Part shown: positions 21,362-33,660 of the stretch, piece after piece
Numbering within the stretch: position 1 is the stretch's first letter
How the letters are laid out: the number at the start of each line of letters is the position of its first letter
NCBI GenBank assembly: GCA_003439945.1
Contig: QVRM01004007.1
Coordinates: forward strand, 806,001-870,000
Source: Dermanyssus gallinae
Lineage: Eukaryota > Arthropoda > Arachnida > Mesostigmata > Dermanyssidae
Reading direction: 5' to 3'
Length of the DNA stretch: 64,000 nucleotides
Translations under genes and position numbers: made by a program
The notes under the pieces: generated by a model
Told to the model about the DNA's origin: nothing
What the model saw: only the letters and a program-made list of their open reading frames with translations
The model's database searches: none

Positions 21362-22276
21362 CAAGGTCTATCATATCCGTATGCACTTATTTTAAGGTTT
21401 GGTAAACCTCGACACGAAGATAATTTTCTCCAATGGAAGAAAGGGGTAGAAACGCCTTGCTTAAGAGTGAGGATACAATTTATAAAATCAGTTATTCTGA
21501 ATTTTTTTTCCTACATAGTTGTGCAAAAATCTAGTTTGCGGGAGAGCCAGTTAACAGTCGGGGGAATTTTTTGCGTCTGAATGACATCCGACGCAAGCTA
21601 GCAAAAGTTGAAAAGTCGGATTGAGAAAAGTCATAAACAGTCAATATGTAAAATTTGCTATTACGACCAAACATGTACGCCCAACAGACTATTCTCAAGC
21701 AATAGCAAATTTAGTGTCCATCATTTCCGTAAAAGTGATGGTGCTGCGTCACGTAGTTGTCGAGTAACTAAGCTTTTTTGACAGTCAAAGTTGTTATGTT
21801 CTACGTTGCAGCTTTCACATCTTGAACCCAAACAATGCTAAGACGTTTCCTTGCTATTGCCTGAGAATAATTCTTAACATATATTTATTTGATTGATCTA
21901 GTTATATAACTTTTTATGTTATTGCCTGAGAATAATATTTTGCGCGTCATTTTTGGTCGTAATGAAAAAAAATTACAGTTCTGCACGTGAAACCTTCAAT
22001 TTAACACATAACAACATATCGAGTTTTTACGACTTTCCTTAATCTGGCTAATCGCTTTTCGCTAGCTTCCGTCGATGTCATTCATTTATGCATTGATCGG
22101 CTTTTCTGCAAACGTAGATTTTGCACAACTTTGTAGAAGAAAAAAGGCAAAATAACAACTTTTATAAATTTCATTCTCGCTTTAAACAAGGCGTTTCCGC
22201 CCCTCCTTCTATTGGGCAAATATTTTTTCTTGCTTTAAAACTTTTAAATAAGTACATGCGGTTATCATAATCCTTG
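21362..22276. mobile_element. second inverted-repeat element (FB-3)
   Basis: A 915-bp imperfect palindrome. The left end CAAGGTCTATCATATCCG.ATGCACTTATTT is answered by the reverse complement of 22276 downwards (CAAGGATTATGATAACCGCATGTACTTATTT). Internal landmarks pair as well: ACGCCTTG.TTAAG, TTGTGCAAAA.TCTA, CATTACGACCAAA and TATTCTCAGGCAATA. The ends are CAAGG, not CAGGGTG, and the flank is TA on the left only. A weaker outline (GAAACGCCTTG.TT.AG at the same distance from the end) resembles the FB-1/FB-2 arm, so it may be a distant cousin. No ORF. Confidence 0.7.
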
Positions 22277-22388
22277 AATATATATATATATATATATAGA
22301 TATATATGCACAGGTTCCCAGGAGACAACTGTCGCTCAAGATACATTCGTAATAAAAACTAAATCTTAAGCGTTATATATATATATAT
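22277..22388. repeat. (TA)n tracts
   Basis: Two AT dinucleotide runs (about 22278-22310 and 22374-22388) separating two inverted-repeat elements. Confidence 0.85.
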
Positions 22389-23319
22389 GTGACACAATTC
22401 CTCGTAGTACGGATGATAGAACTTGTTCAAACAAAACCTTTTTATAATGAAGCGTGGGGCGGAAACGTTTTGTTTAGGATTGAGAGTGAGGTTTCTAGTT
22501 TTTGCCATACTGATGTGGCTAGTCGGGTATTACTTCACAAACTATGCGACTTTCAGGGAATAAAATAGTCGACTTGAGAAACCAAGCATGCAGGCGCACT
22601 AGGAGGAAAGTCGGTTTTGTTTAAAAGACGTCCTTTAAGGACGCTGACGAGGGAAACGCGGAAATGGCCGCGTCGAGAAAAGTTTGCAAGAGTCGAGACC
22701 CTGTGATGTCCTTTGGTTGAATTTTCGCGTTCAATACATTAACATGTAGCCATCACGCTAATAAAATAGGCACGGAAACGTTTGAGAGATTGAGTATTCC
22801 ACTGGTACCAAATCGATGGTGGTTCAATTTGGTGGTTGATGACCGTAAGCCGCTCCCCTCCCCCCCCCCCCCCGATGTCAGACTTCAAAAAGGTTCTGTG
22901 GTAATAAAAGAGGGAGGCCGCCAAATGGCCGCTAAAGTCCACCCACCCTCTGGTATACGACACCGTATGGGAGTCCGATATCGGGACAGGGGCAAACGGC
23001 TTACGCTAATCATACCACAAACCAAACGAGCATCGATGTGGTGCCAAAATGAACTCTGTAAGGTCGACATGTTGTGCTTGTTCTATAGACTTTAAGCGTA
23101 ATCGTAAATTTCGATTTCAAAAATTCAATTTATTGAACGTGAAGGTTCGAACATTGAATCTCACAAGACCCTGGTGATTTTGGCAAACTGTTTTCAATGT
23201 GACAGTTTGTCTTTTGGTAGCCAAAATAAGCAGGCTGTCATGAAGTAGAATTTTCAAAGCAGAATTTTTGAAACAAGTTCACTTTCTAAGAAGAGTGTCT
23301 TATATTGTACTACACCCTG
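22389..23319. mobile_element. third inverted-repeat element (FB-4)
   Basis: The right end ..TACACCCTG is followed by TA; its reverse complement is CAGGGTGTAG. The inner arms pair clearly: GGTACCAAATCGATGGTGG..CGTAAGCCG (22804-22855) against the reverse complement of 22995-23043 (GGCACCACATCGATG..CGTAAGCCG). The outer arms pair more loosely (GAACTTGTTCAAA against GAACTTGTTTCAAA). A 14-bp poly-C run (22860-22873) lies near the apex. The left boundary is approximate. No coding capacity. Confidence 0.55.
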
Positions 23320-26081
23320 TATATTCACATTTGTGTTGGAAAAAACACACGCATATTCTAGTATAAACCGTGCAGTGCATTCACTGCCATTTTATGACTT
23401 TCGCCCTTCACTTTCGTGCAAGTGCATTCTTTCATCATCATAGATGTGATATATCTACATTGGCCAATGAGATATTGCGGTGTTTCTACTGGTTCGCTTT
23501 GAAGTACTTTTATTCAGATTACATTCCGGGTAGACCTTCGACGGGCTGAAGCATCTAGTGTTTCCGTTAGCAAACTAGGTTCATAAGGCACAGCTTTCCT
23601 ATTAGAGCAAATATGTGAGAAAAGTTTGCTCTGCTAAGAAATCCATTTGTCAGGTTACTTTAGCGGGCTACTTAAGATTAGGTGACAATGTTTCAGCGTC
23701 TTTGTGCATCTAAATATAAGGATAAGTAAGACATCTAAGCACAGATCCAGTCGTTTGAGTTTTAGGCCTAATGCACTGGTTTTCATTCCAGTATGGAAAA
23801 TTACATACACCGATCATGATCCAACTGCGCATGATTATATAGCCTTGGAAATTTAGGGTTTGTAGATGGCTGGCCGCTCAATTTTATGGAATCATAGGTT
23901 TATTACTGATAAGACACGTTTTGATATGACACCATTTGGAGTTGTTAACGCTGCTGTGACGAAAACAAGATGTATGATAGATTTCCACTCGTTATTCCGT
24001 TATGTGTTATCGGTACTGTCTTATCGAATGTCATGAAAATGTACAGTCTCAACACTCAGCGTGCGCGATCCGGCTCAGGATCCGCGGTGATATACTGCAT
24101 TTGCGAATTTACATACACATTTTTTAAACTAACTTAGCGGTTATCATCCCACTAACGTAAATAATCGCTAACAATATCGCCTTTATTTAACTTCGTGAAC
24201 ACTCCGATCATAGATTCCTAGCGTACAGTTCAAATGAATGTAAACGTGCTATAAGAGATCTCGGAAGACGAACCAATAGAGTAATTCCTTGATTGTTGAT
24301 TGTGATTCCAAGTCATTATTGTTTGAATCTAATCCTATTTATCGATGTATCAACATACTGCAACATGCTTTCTTCGGCATTAGCCAGCTTATCGGTGCAC
24401 CGTCCTAGCCTCATCTGATCGCCTCGGTCCCCGATGCCCTTTCCCTATAGGATCGTGATGGATTAGAAGACGAGATGATGTTTGCTGTACCTACACTACT
24501 CGAATGGTTTTTGTTTCGTCATGTTCTGATTGATCTGATAGGAACATCATAAGAAGTTGATGACCTTGGCGATTACGCCGGCTGTCACGAGCAGTCTCGT
24601 GCCTGCTGCTAAGATTGGCAATTTTCTATAGATCGCTGTGTGTGCTGATGATGCTAACATCAGACATTTCACATGCTGTGTTATCAAAGCTTTTGTGTAT
24701 AGTTGTGTGTACATGTATTGTATATAATATTGTGGCTCGTCTCATTTTACATGTGAGGTTATTAGCCTGTAAAAATCCATGTCAATAAAACGACTGGTCG
24801 ATTGATTAAACAACTTAAAGTTTAACTTCCTAGCGAAATTATGTGTCCACAACCAGACGCAGTCAATGCATCATGCATTTAGCACGATGACGATGTCTGG
24901 GGCAAAGACTGTCGAATGTCCATTAAGTCCAGAAACCATTATTCTAAATTATGCATGCCATCTGAATCCGCCCATTATGTGCCATGTCTTCACAGCAAAA
25001 CACCTAGATCACTGCAACATTTTCGTTGTAGGATTTTTCATTCTCAAAAGACCTTGATCCTTTCCCCTTCGTGTAGGCGGCCAGTATTCTAATGCAAGGC
25101 GAACTTTGAACGAGGGCGTCGACATCGACATTTCCTGTGTACTTTATTCATGCGCCCACTAGACGATCGCAGTGGAGTCTATTCGATAACTGAAAATTCG
25201 GCCGCCCGAAGCGGCTCGAACGTGTTAGGTGATCGCCCGCCAATGATAGTTAAAATTGAACAGCGAAGTTTCGTTGCAATGGACTTGTGTTTAGCGCAGA
25301 TGGAGCAGCACAGTTCTCCTAACGCTTCTCGGGCACTTTCTACGTCCCTCTGATGCCGTCTGACGACCGTACGCCGTCGCAAGTCAGCAGGCCGGCCGCG
25401 TACAATCGAGTGGTGGAGAGAACGGCGGAGAGGGAATTGGCGAGGAAAGGGCACCGCGTTGGTTGCGTTCATCTGGAACTCACCGTCTAACGAGACCTGT
25501 CTCGATCCACACAGGGCGGGAAAAGCAGTGCTCTTCTACGCTTTCCAGAATAAGGCTTGAAGGCCTACGTAGGATGGACACACGAGGCAATCGTAAAATA
25601 AGAATGAGCGCAGGTCGAGCCCCACGCAATTGTTTCCCCCAACTCGGATTATGAGCTCGGAGCAGTGCTTTGAGTTGCTAGGTGTGTCGTTCAGTGCTAC
25701 CTACCGGTCGATTGGATAAATATACAACGCACGTATACCGTCCTGTTCTCGCCTCGTCACTTTGTGTGGAAGTGAACTATTGTGCACGCGTGCACGTTGC
25801 AGATGTGTACATATGTGTGTATGTATGTGCGCGCAGTTTCAACTAACTTCTAACTAAAGAGATCAACACGGTTAAGGCGGAAACCTTAGCCACGTACACG
25901 ACACGACTTCCTTGGGATTACAGGTAGCGTCAATTCGTTATACCTAAGCACGTGTATAAATGAAATCGATCACGTCAGCGATCATTTACTTTCTTGCTGT
26001 GAACTTCACTAAATTCGCGACTGCAGTTACATATCGTATATGTATTTGAATAATTCACACAATTGGAGGATCGCAGTGAAT

Positions 26082-26117
<36 letters not shown>

Positions 26118-26862
26118 GTTGGACGAAATGTAACTTAAAGTTTTAAATGTGTCTTTGAAATGCTTGCCATGTCTCTGAGAATAATAACAATAGCCATCTA
26201 TGTGAGCAAAGTGTGTTGTTTTTGTTATATGAATTCTGTCAAAATAGACAGCGGAAAATTCCAGTTATGGGCGGCAATTATATATATATATATATATACC
26301 ACTAGCCAAAAATTTAGAAAAAGTATAGACTACTGCTAAGCCCGTAAGTAACAAGAGGAAATAATTATAGCATTTAATGGCAATCTAATATATATTTTTA
26401 AAATGCAGAGGTGCGCAGTTTTCGAGTAGAGGAATTGCATTCTTGCATGATGACCGGCAGGACTGGGTTTATATTAACCTCGCATCTATACGTTGTAAGC
26501 ATGGTGCAATATCATCCCAACGTGCCATACCTGATAATACTTATATTATCCGTATAATGTCAAAAATTAACTTCTCAAAATACATAACTTCAGGACAGAT
26601 TACTGGACAGTGTAATAACTGCACTTATCTCAGCAGTGCGCGCATTAATTCAATGCAGTTTACGAGGGCTGATTATACAACCGAATTCTGGCCCATTGAT
26701 TTATACGAAATGTTTGCAAATTAAATGCGGAATATGTACTGGAGAACCGTCGTTCGCTGCCTTTAATAAGAAACGAATATATACATATATAACCCCTGGT
26801 GGTGTTTGGTGATTGTTTACTGTTTGTCTAACCTTTGCAAGCGCATAATGTATATATTCATA
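23320..26862. other. long stretch without recognisable genes
   Basis: I see no domain-bearing frame. It contains (TA)n at 26082-26114 and 26279-26297, an AATAAA at 24784 after a T/G-rich tract (possible 3' end of an old transcript or retroelement), and a relatively GC-rich patch at 25150-25660 with overlapping open frames on both strands (25179-25472 minus) that I could not assign. The patch might be a decayed retroelement linker region. Confidence 0.4.
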
Positions 26863-27056
26863 CTGAGCGAGATGGCTTAGTGACAAAGCCTTTGCCTTGC
26901 ATTCGGGAGGCCTGGGTTCGAGACGCGGACCAGCCACGCTTAAATTAATTTTCATGGTTCCCAGTTTAGACAAGGTGAATGTCGAAGTGGACCAAAAAAT
27001 TGGCCATGACACGGAAAACCGTACACGGGCATTAGCATTACGGAAAAATAAAAACA
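26863..27056 (+). mobile_element. tRNA-derived SINE A, copy 1
   Basis: Starts CTGAGCGAGATGGCTTAGTG (A-box like) and contains CTTGCATTCGGGAGG then CTGGGTTCGAGA (B-box like) within the first 75 nt, so the head resembles a tRNA. A non-tRNA tail follows with CATGGTT.CC..TTTAGACAAGGT and ACGGGC.TTAGC.TTACG. Copies occur at 30157 and 56112. Pol III internal promoter inferred; no coding capacity. The last bases are A-rich. Confidence 0.75.
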
Positions 27057-29197
27057 AAAATGTATTTAAAAAATATATATATATACATAGTTTTATATAC
27101 GTGATTGGTGGCCTCATACCTGTGGCCCCGACACAGGTACGAGGTATGATTAAATGCTGAGTCACGTAATTTCGAACCGACTATATATTGAATGAACAGT
27201 ATTAGTAGTTGCTCCTGCTGCTGCTGCTGCCACGGAGGACGATCTAGTACGCAGAGTGGGCCCGACATGAGTGCATGAAAAGATTAGGGGCGGGAGTGAA
27301 GTTTAATTCCTGCTCAACGTTGGCCGTGTGGCGACGGCCATTTGGGCCTATATGCGGTTTGCGGTTTGCGCTCCCTCGATGCTTCGATGTTGATGCTCAC
27401 TCTAGCCAGAGTGGTAGGCATATACACGGCGCGTGGACGCTCTCTATTCTGTCATGTATGCCTGCCATTTAGAAAGGTGTAAGGCCGGACAGGCGAGGTC
27501 ACGCTTGATTGAGTTGCGCGTATCGAATCGTTGGCTGGCTGGTCGACGTGCAAAGGTTGCCAAAGCGCTACCTGTCGGAATATTACCATGCAGGCAGTTT
27601 ACAGGTGTTGAAGCACCAGTACATCTACACTAGTCTCTATTCCCCCCGCCCCCTCTTTCTTTCTTGCATGCTCCAAGTTAACGTGTAAGGCCCAGCAGCC
27701 TGGTACAGCAAGAAAACATTTTCTATAATTCTTCGTCTTGCAGCCGTAGATATATTATCGAAGCATGTATGTACCTTTCAATCTGAGACAACGTCATTAC
27801 CGAGTAAACTATTTATATATGTTAATAAAGGAACCTGAATTTTCTCGAAATGGCGTCACAATGATATTGGAAGTATACGACCAGAAGTTAACACTTTTTA
27901 CACTATCGTATATGTCTGAAACACGGGGAAACAGAATTCCGTAACATGACTAAGCATTTTGATTTTAAAAAAGTAGAAAGTTGCACAACTCCAACATGGT
28001 TTGTGGTTACTACTTCGTGCAAAAGCTCTACTAAGGTATTTTTAGATTAATGCATTCAAAAATGGCCAAACATCAACAAAAGATGAAGAGCACGTCAGTT
28101 GAGTTCACTACGCCATAAAAAGGTGAAAACACCGTATTATCATGAAATGCCGTAGAATGAAGATTCTTTGGAAAGCTAGGATCGTAGAGATCTCAGTAGA
28201 CAGGGCGAACAATGTACTGCACGAAACACTAAAAGTGACAAAGCCGTGTGCCGGGTAAATGCCGCGATATAAATACCTTAATTTCGTTAAAACACATACG
28301 AGACGGCATTTCGCATTTGTCGATGCTGAATCGCAATCCTCAAGACTGTTGGCGACGATTCGGAAAGTAGGTGGTGTTATTGTTTTTCTGGTAATTCAAT
28401 AAACGGCTGAATCTACCAAAATAAACTTATCTTTGTCGAAGTACATACCCTGTACCCTGGATCTACAGAATTGCGGAGAGCCTGGGGATGTGGGGAGGGA
28501 CACGGATTTAGTTCATTTGCGAGTTTACCACTAGTCTGGTATTGAAAGGCATTCCTTCAAAACCGCAGAAACTATCTTTGTTTGATCTTCGGTTTGGTCT
28601 GCGCCGCTACGGGCAGGGACGGAATCAAACCCTGTCGTAACTTCGTACTTAGGCCTCTCACTAGACGCGATAACGCAAGGATGATGTTATTCGGTAATGG
28701 CACGAAGCTATTATTTTTCACTTAAGTGCTTCCACGACTTCCTTCCAATTCATTATGCTAAAGGTATTTTAACATCAATTACATTTGATTTATCTCGGTA
28801 CATATTGTCTCAGTTACAGAGTCACACTGCCTGAACAGTTCAAGATACACTACTAAAATGGTCTTTGTCAACCTTACGGCTGACAATAAAAGTAGCTTAT
28901 ATATCTTTGTATATGGTAGGTATATATGTCAATCTAATGTTTTTTTCTCGACATGATTACATCTACACTGTAGAGTGCGATTGTTTCGAAGTTTTATGCG
29001 TTTAAAGGTCAAAGCGGTTTAATTAACACTCCTATTGAGAGTTTACCGCTGTAAAGTAGATCCTTGTTAAGAAACCGGTTTAGACCCGTTTGGGCAGCAT
29101 AGCACACCTTGTTAATATTAATTAACGGTCTTGTACATTTATACTCTAAAAGTGCGCATTGGTTATTGTCCCTTGTAAATCTCGCAAACGACATATA

Positions 29198-29254
<57 letters not shown>

Positions 29255-29977
29255 GTTGCGCGACATTAGGGACACTTTAACCGGGCACTACAGACTGGAT
29301 AGCACAATTTGCTGCTAAGTATCCGGCTCATATCTCCGAGCCATTCCGTCAGCCGATCGCTGCAGTCGGAGGATTTCAATTCGTGTTTTAGGGTTTCAGT
29401 TTGCTTCTATTGCCATATGTTGCCAAATGCACCCTTGAATGGTTTATCCTGTACCTTGTAAGTGTCTGCAATTACTAAAGCACACAAGAAACAAGTCCGC
29501 TACGGGTATCAGAATCGAAAACTGTCTGTACTACAACAGTCTGTAACACACTTTATGGATCTAGTGACTACTTGCTATGCAAACGTGTATTTGTACGTTC
29601 TATATAGAAGCAGTTGCATGCAAGAAGGAGCAATACGTATAGACGCATGTTCATCTAAAAAACAATACGTTTTTTAGCAGCTGCCATAAGAACCACCATT
29701 GTTGTTGGTAGTGCAACAGCTGGCGGCCTACATTTTTTACACCTTTTACACCGGGCTGAAATATCTCAGAGCGAACTCCCTTTACCCCTACATGCGACAG
29801 GTTGTACTCGCTACAGCCGTGTAGGCTATTATTTTAAGCCGTGTAGGCCATTACTTACGCTTGTCATGGCGGAGGGCTTCGAGGATTAATCGAACTCACT
29901 TGTTCCGAGTATCGGCTGGTGAGGTATTACTTTATACAACAATTTTGTTTTTAGCCACCTTTAGCATCTTCATACTG
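27057..29977. other. unassigned stretch
   Basis: No recognisable element. It has a GC-richer patch at 27280-27640 followed by pyrimidine-rich sequence ending TTGCAG (about 27742) and an AATAAA at 27824, which could be the end of a non-coding transcript, and (TA)n at 29206-29252. Confidence 0.35.
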
Positions 29978-30139
29978 GACTTATTTAAAAACAAAACATT
30001 TTCTAAAATGTTGTTTGTCCAAAGCCCACTAGACTTAACTGAAATTGACTGAACTTATTTAGAATCAAAAACATGTTCTAAAAAAGGTTGTTTGCCTCGA
30101 GCGCATTAGACTTAACTGAAATTGACTGGACTTACTTGG
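29978..30139. repeat. tandem repeat, about 75-bp unit x2.1
   Basis: Units 29978-30051 and 30052-30128 share ACTTATTT, AAAACAT.TTCTAAAA and the end TTAACTGAAATTGACTG. A third unit starts at 30129. It lies just upstream of SINE A copy 2. Confidence 0.85.
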
Positions 30140-30156
30140 GCTATCTTTAGCAAAGA

Positions 30157-30350
30157 CCGAGCAAGATGGCTTAGTGGCAAAGCTTTGCCTTGCATTCGGG
30201 AGGACTGGGTTCGAGAGCCATACTGGCCACTCTTAAATTAGTTTGCATGGTTTCCTATTTAGACAAGGTAAATTCCGGAGTCGATTAATAGATAGCCATG
30301 ACATGAAAAACCGTTCACGGGCGTTAGCTTTACGAAAAATCTTCAGCAAA
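30157..30350 (+). mobile_element. tRNA-derived SINE A, copy 2
   Basis: Same head (CCGAGCAAGATGGCTTAGTGG, GGGTTCGAGA) and tail (TTCACGGGCGTTAGCTTTACG) as copy 1 and of full length. There is no flanking duplication I can define. Confidence 0.75.
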
Positions 30351-30689
30351 GGATGTAACAGCAAGGCAGCGCCGGATTTAATGGGTTGAGCACTGCCGCT
30401 TTGCGCAAACAAAAAAGAAGCAATAATTCTACCCGACCCAGGTTCTTTTCTACGCAAGGGGACGCCTGCATTTTTTAAATCGCATGATAGGAAAATAGCT
30501 GGAATGCATATCATTATAAATACTAATATTTCTAATAATGTCGCATTAGGTCATACGTATGTATTTTTAAAGGATCGCTTTAAAAAGTTCTCAGTCAGCA
30601 CGAGAACATCACTGATTTATTTGATATTTCAATGGTCTAAATATTAGCTATCACGGCATTTCTGGCAGCTCTTCCGCCAGCAATGGAAG

Positions 30690-32600
30690 CGACCTACTAT
30701 CGCCCCTGCATTTCCACGTCAATTTTCCACGGAGATACGCTGCAACAGTACTCCACGACTCGCGCATTCTTCGTAGCAGCAGTTACCCCCTTTTCGAGCT
30801 CCTTGAAATTGGCGGTCTCCGCTCGCATTGGCCCTAACGTTTCAATAGCGATAGGTTGAGTTATATACTGCGGCGACAGTTTCCTGTGCTTCGATAATTT
30901 ACGACTTGTAGCAAAACGTGCACTCGCGCCGATTAAGCTTCCCGATTAACTTCTGGAAAGTGTACACAAAACCGTCGCGTCCCATACTAGCAGACAACCC
31001 CGCTCCCATGGTGTTTGGGTTTTTCCATTTGAATACTGTTGACGCACATCCCAAGGGGCTTCTTCACTGAAGGAATCTGGGCGCTCTGCAGAGCATAGCG
31101 TATGACATTGTTAATGGCGTAATGTGCGTTTCGCTGTGGCGGTAACTGTGGTTCGGCATAGGATACAGATAAGCTTTGCTCAAACAGCCTGCCCAAGCCG
31201 CAGACCTGAGATGATGCGGAGTCTGATATGGACTAGCATTTTTCCCAATTGCAGCGAGGCGAAGACTTGTAGCCACTCCCCGTTCATTGAACCAAAACGA
31301 GCTTTAAGGCGAGCCTTTAAATCTAGGGTTTCTCCTAGAAGTTTGTCTTGCCATCTAAGAGTTTTCCCAGCGTTCACAGGAAGTGGTGTTTGAGCCCACA
31401 TTCGGGAAGCGATGCGGATCCCAAGCGAACGTTGAGTAGCCGTTGCAGTCCCGTGTGCACAATACCGTCGAAACTGTCAAGATAGTCAATCGTTTTAAAA
31501 AAGGTGAACAATGCAGAAGGTACGTCAGACGATGGGTGGAGAGACTTGATCACGGAAGGTGTAACGCGGGGTGGGCGTCTAGAGTTTGAAGTCTGCTGCA
31601 CCAACTTTAACTAGTTCTCTGGACAGTGCACGATCCGGCGCCGAATCGGTAAGAGGAGTTACCAGAGGTTCAATATTATCCTCGGCTACTGATTGAGTAT
31701 AGGACAGTCTTGCCCGCAAGCTCGAAATAAACTTATCGCTAAGCTCTTCCCACACCAGAAAGAGCCTTTACCGCCTTGATGTCGGCTTGGTCGTTGCCAA
31801 ATCTCCTGGCAACGTTGCGTCATCAAGGTGCTACGGTGGACACTCCGATTAAAGCTTTGCCTGTAGTTCAGCAACAACGATATAGAAGAGATCTGGCCCA
31901 CACATGCCACCCTGTTGTACCCCACAAATCGATTTAAGCTACAAGAGATTAACTGCAGTTTGTACATCTGGTGCACATCTATGTAAATTGCGAGTATCGT
32001 CCTTCTCGTAGCATTAAGTAAGTGATCTAGGCAAAGCATGCTTAAGACATTTAGAAAGTGGAGCTTAACTAAGGCGTTTTTTTAGCCCTCTGTTGGATTT
32101 GATGATTCTTTTATCTTAGTTGCATATAAGCCACTAACTTGCGAATAGCAATTGCAGCCTCTTTCATTAAGGCTGCTTAAATGACGAAATTACGTAACGA
32201 TTGCAACAGAGGGTGGCTGTCATCCTGGCAGCAACTTATGAGATCTTTCAGATGCCGAGGGGGAAGACCATCTGGACCGCAACTAGAACTGTTTGGGAAA
32301 TTTATAATGGCGTTTCGAATCGCGTCAGTTATTACATCCATTTCAGACGCTGAGAGTGCCGACGTCCTTTTGGGACAGTTTTGACTCTTCGACTGTCGTT
32401 TTCAGTGCTGGGAGTCAGCAAATATTGCCCACTGGTTGCATGAGGATACTCCTACAGGCGTGCGTCTCTACGAAATCTAAATTAAAATTTCCCTGGAATC
32501 GAGATGAGCGTGCGCCTCTTCCTCTTTTCACCAATATACTAAACATCATTGTTGAGAATTCAATCAGCCGTTCCCAAGTATGCTAGCTGGCCGACGAGCA
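30690..32600 (-). pseudogene. family B RLE-type non-LTR retrotransposon (B1)
   Basis: Read on the minus strand from 32600 down. The N-terminal conserved block has CGPDGLPPRHLKDLI (about 32290-32240). RT box B is GVQQGGMCGPDLF (31925-31886). The post-RT blocks are LKARLKARFGSMNGEWLQVF and LRIISGLRLGQA (31330-31190). The endonuclease-like tail has RNAHYAINNVIRYAL, LVWDATVLCTL and AIETLGP, ending near 30690. The order and spacing match copies B2 and B3. The RxxxxAxNxxI...(K/R)PD...WDATV pattern resembles the restriction-like endonuclease tail of R2/R4/NeSL-type elements (inference). Many frameshifts; the box with catalytic Asp pair is not readable. Confidence 0.75.
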
Positions 32601-33604
32601 CACCTTTTTAACAGTCATCGACAATTCGGCATTATTTTTTTTTCTTAAACTACGAGGAATACATGATATCATCACTACATTGGACTTGATTACGGCAGCC
32701 TTCGATACGTGTGTTGGGTAATAATTCCCCGGGGGGCCTGGCTGTGAGTGTGCGCCGGTGACGGGGGAGCGATTAGAAGACTTTGTCGAAGTGACGTTTG
32801 TATAAGCGGTTGGTTGCGGCTGCGTGACAGTCTTTACTCGTAAAGCTGCCTAAACGTTCCGGCAGGTTTACAAGACACGCAAAGTTCAATGGAATAATGA
32901 TAAAAAGCGGAATGCCACTCACGCTGGAGCCCAAAAGTTCTAAAGGATGCAATGAGCTGAGACAAAACGGGGTTCCCATACCTTTTTGGTCACACAAAAA
33001 AGCTTGTCAGGGATGCGCATAAGTCGGAGAAATGAAGCAAGTTTTCTTAAACTGTCAAGGAGCTATCGGTTCGTGTCTGTTACTTAAAAGATACCAGGAC
33101 TCCTAAGTGTTAATACCGCAAAGTTTTTAAGGACTTCGCAAAACGCACGGAAGATGTTACGCTGTTGATTTATTAGCTTCCATTAGCTGTTTGTAGCTCT
33201 AAAAATCACCCTCTAGCCCATTGTTGAACCTACAACTCACCGTACACATTATAATCGCAGATGATTGCCACCACACAGTCTCACCAACGACATACTACTA
33301 ACTGTAACTCCGCAACTAATACAGTACATAGTTTGCTTCATTGCTGCACGCTATCTTCTTAAAGATCGTTGTCACGATCGATCTTTTCCACTGGTATGAA
33401 CAGAGTTCATACTATGTTTCGGTAACACAGACTAGTCATCTAGTAATTAATACACCTGACTCATTGTAGATAAATTAACCAATTAACGTTGGCAAATTGA
33501 TAGAACAATTGATAAATTTAGAGACTGATTAGGGTAGATTCATTACATTGTAGAAGTTGTGGCTTCTACGTCTTAGAGATTCCCACCAATCCACCAACCA
33601 ATCC
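32601..33604. other. unassigned spacer
   Basis: No recognised element. A 74-codon minus-strand frame at 32773-32997 is anonymous. Confidence 0.35.
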
Positions 33605-33660
33605 AGTGATAGCCAACAATAGATGAAACTTTTTCGTTTTATCTATTGTTGGCTATCATT
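33605..33660. repeat. long hairpin (about 24-bp stem)
   Basis: 33605-33629 pairs with 33636-33660 (TGATAGCCAACAATAGAT against ATCTATTGTTGGCTATCA, perfect over 18 bp, plus a GU-containing extension) with a 6-nt loop. Possibly a miniature inverted-repeat element or a spontaneous palindrome. Confidence 0.85.

Noticed and set aside
25150..25660. GC-rich patch as R1-like linker or a host exon
   Set aside because: The minus-strand Arg-rich frame only loosely resembles R1 linkers and has no diagnostic block.
26863..26940. functional tRNA gene
   Set aside because: A- and B-box-like sequences are present, but acceptor ends do not pair well and the same head recurs with a shared non-tRNA tail, so it is a SINE.
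27280..27850. terminal exon of a host gene (pyrimidine tract + AG, then AATAAA)
   Set aside because: No conserved coding frame; such signals are common by chance in AT-rich DNA.
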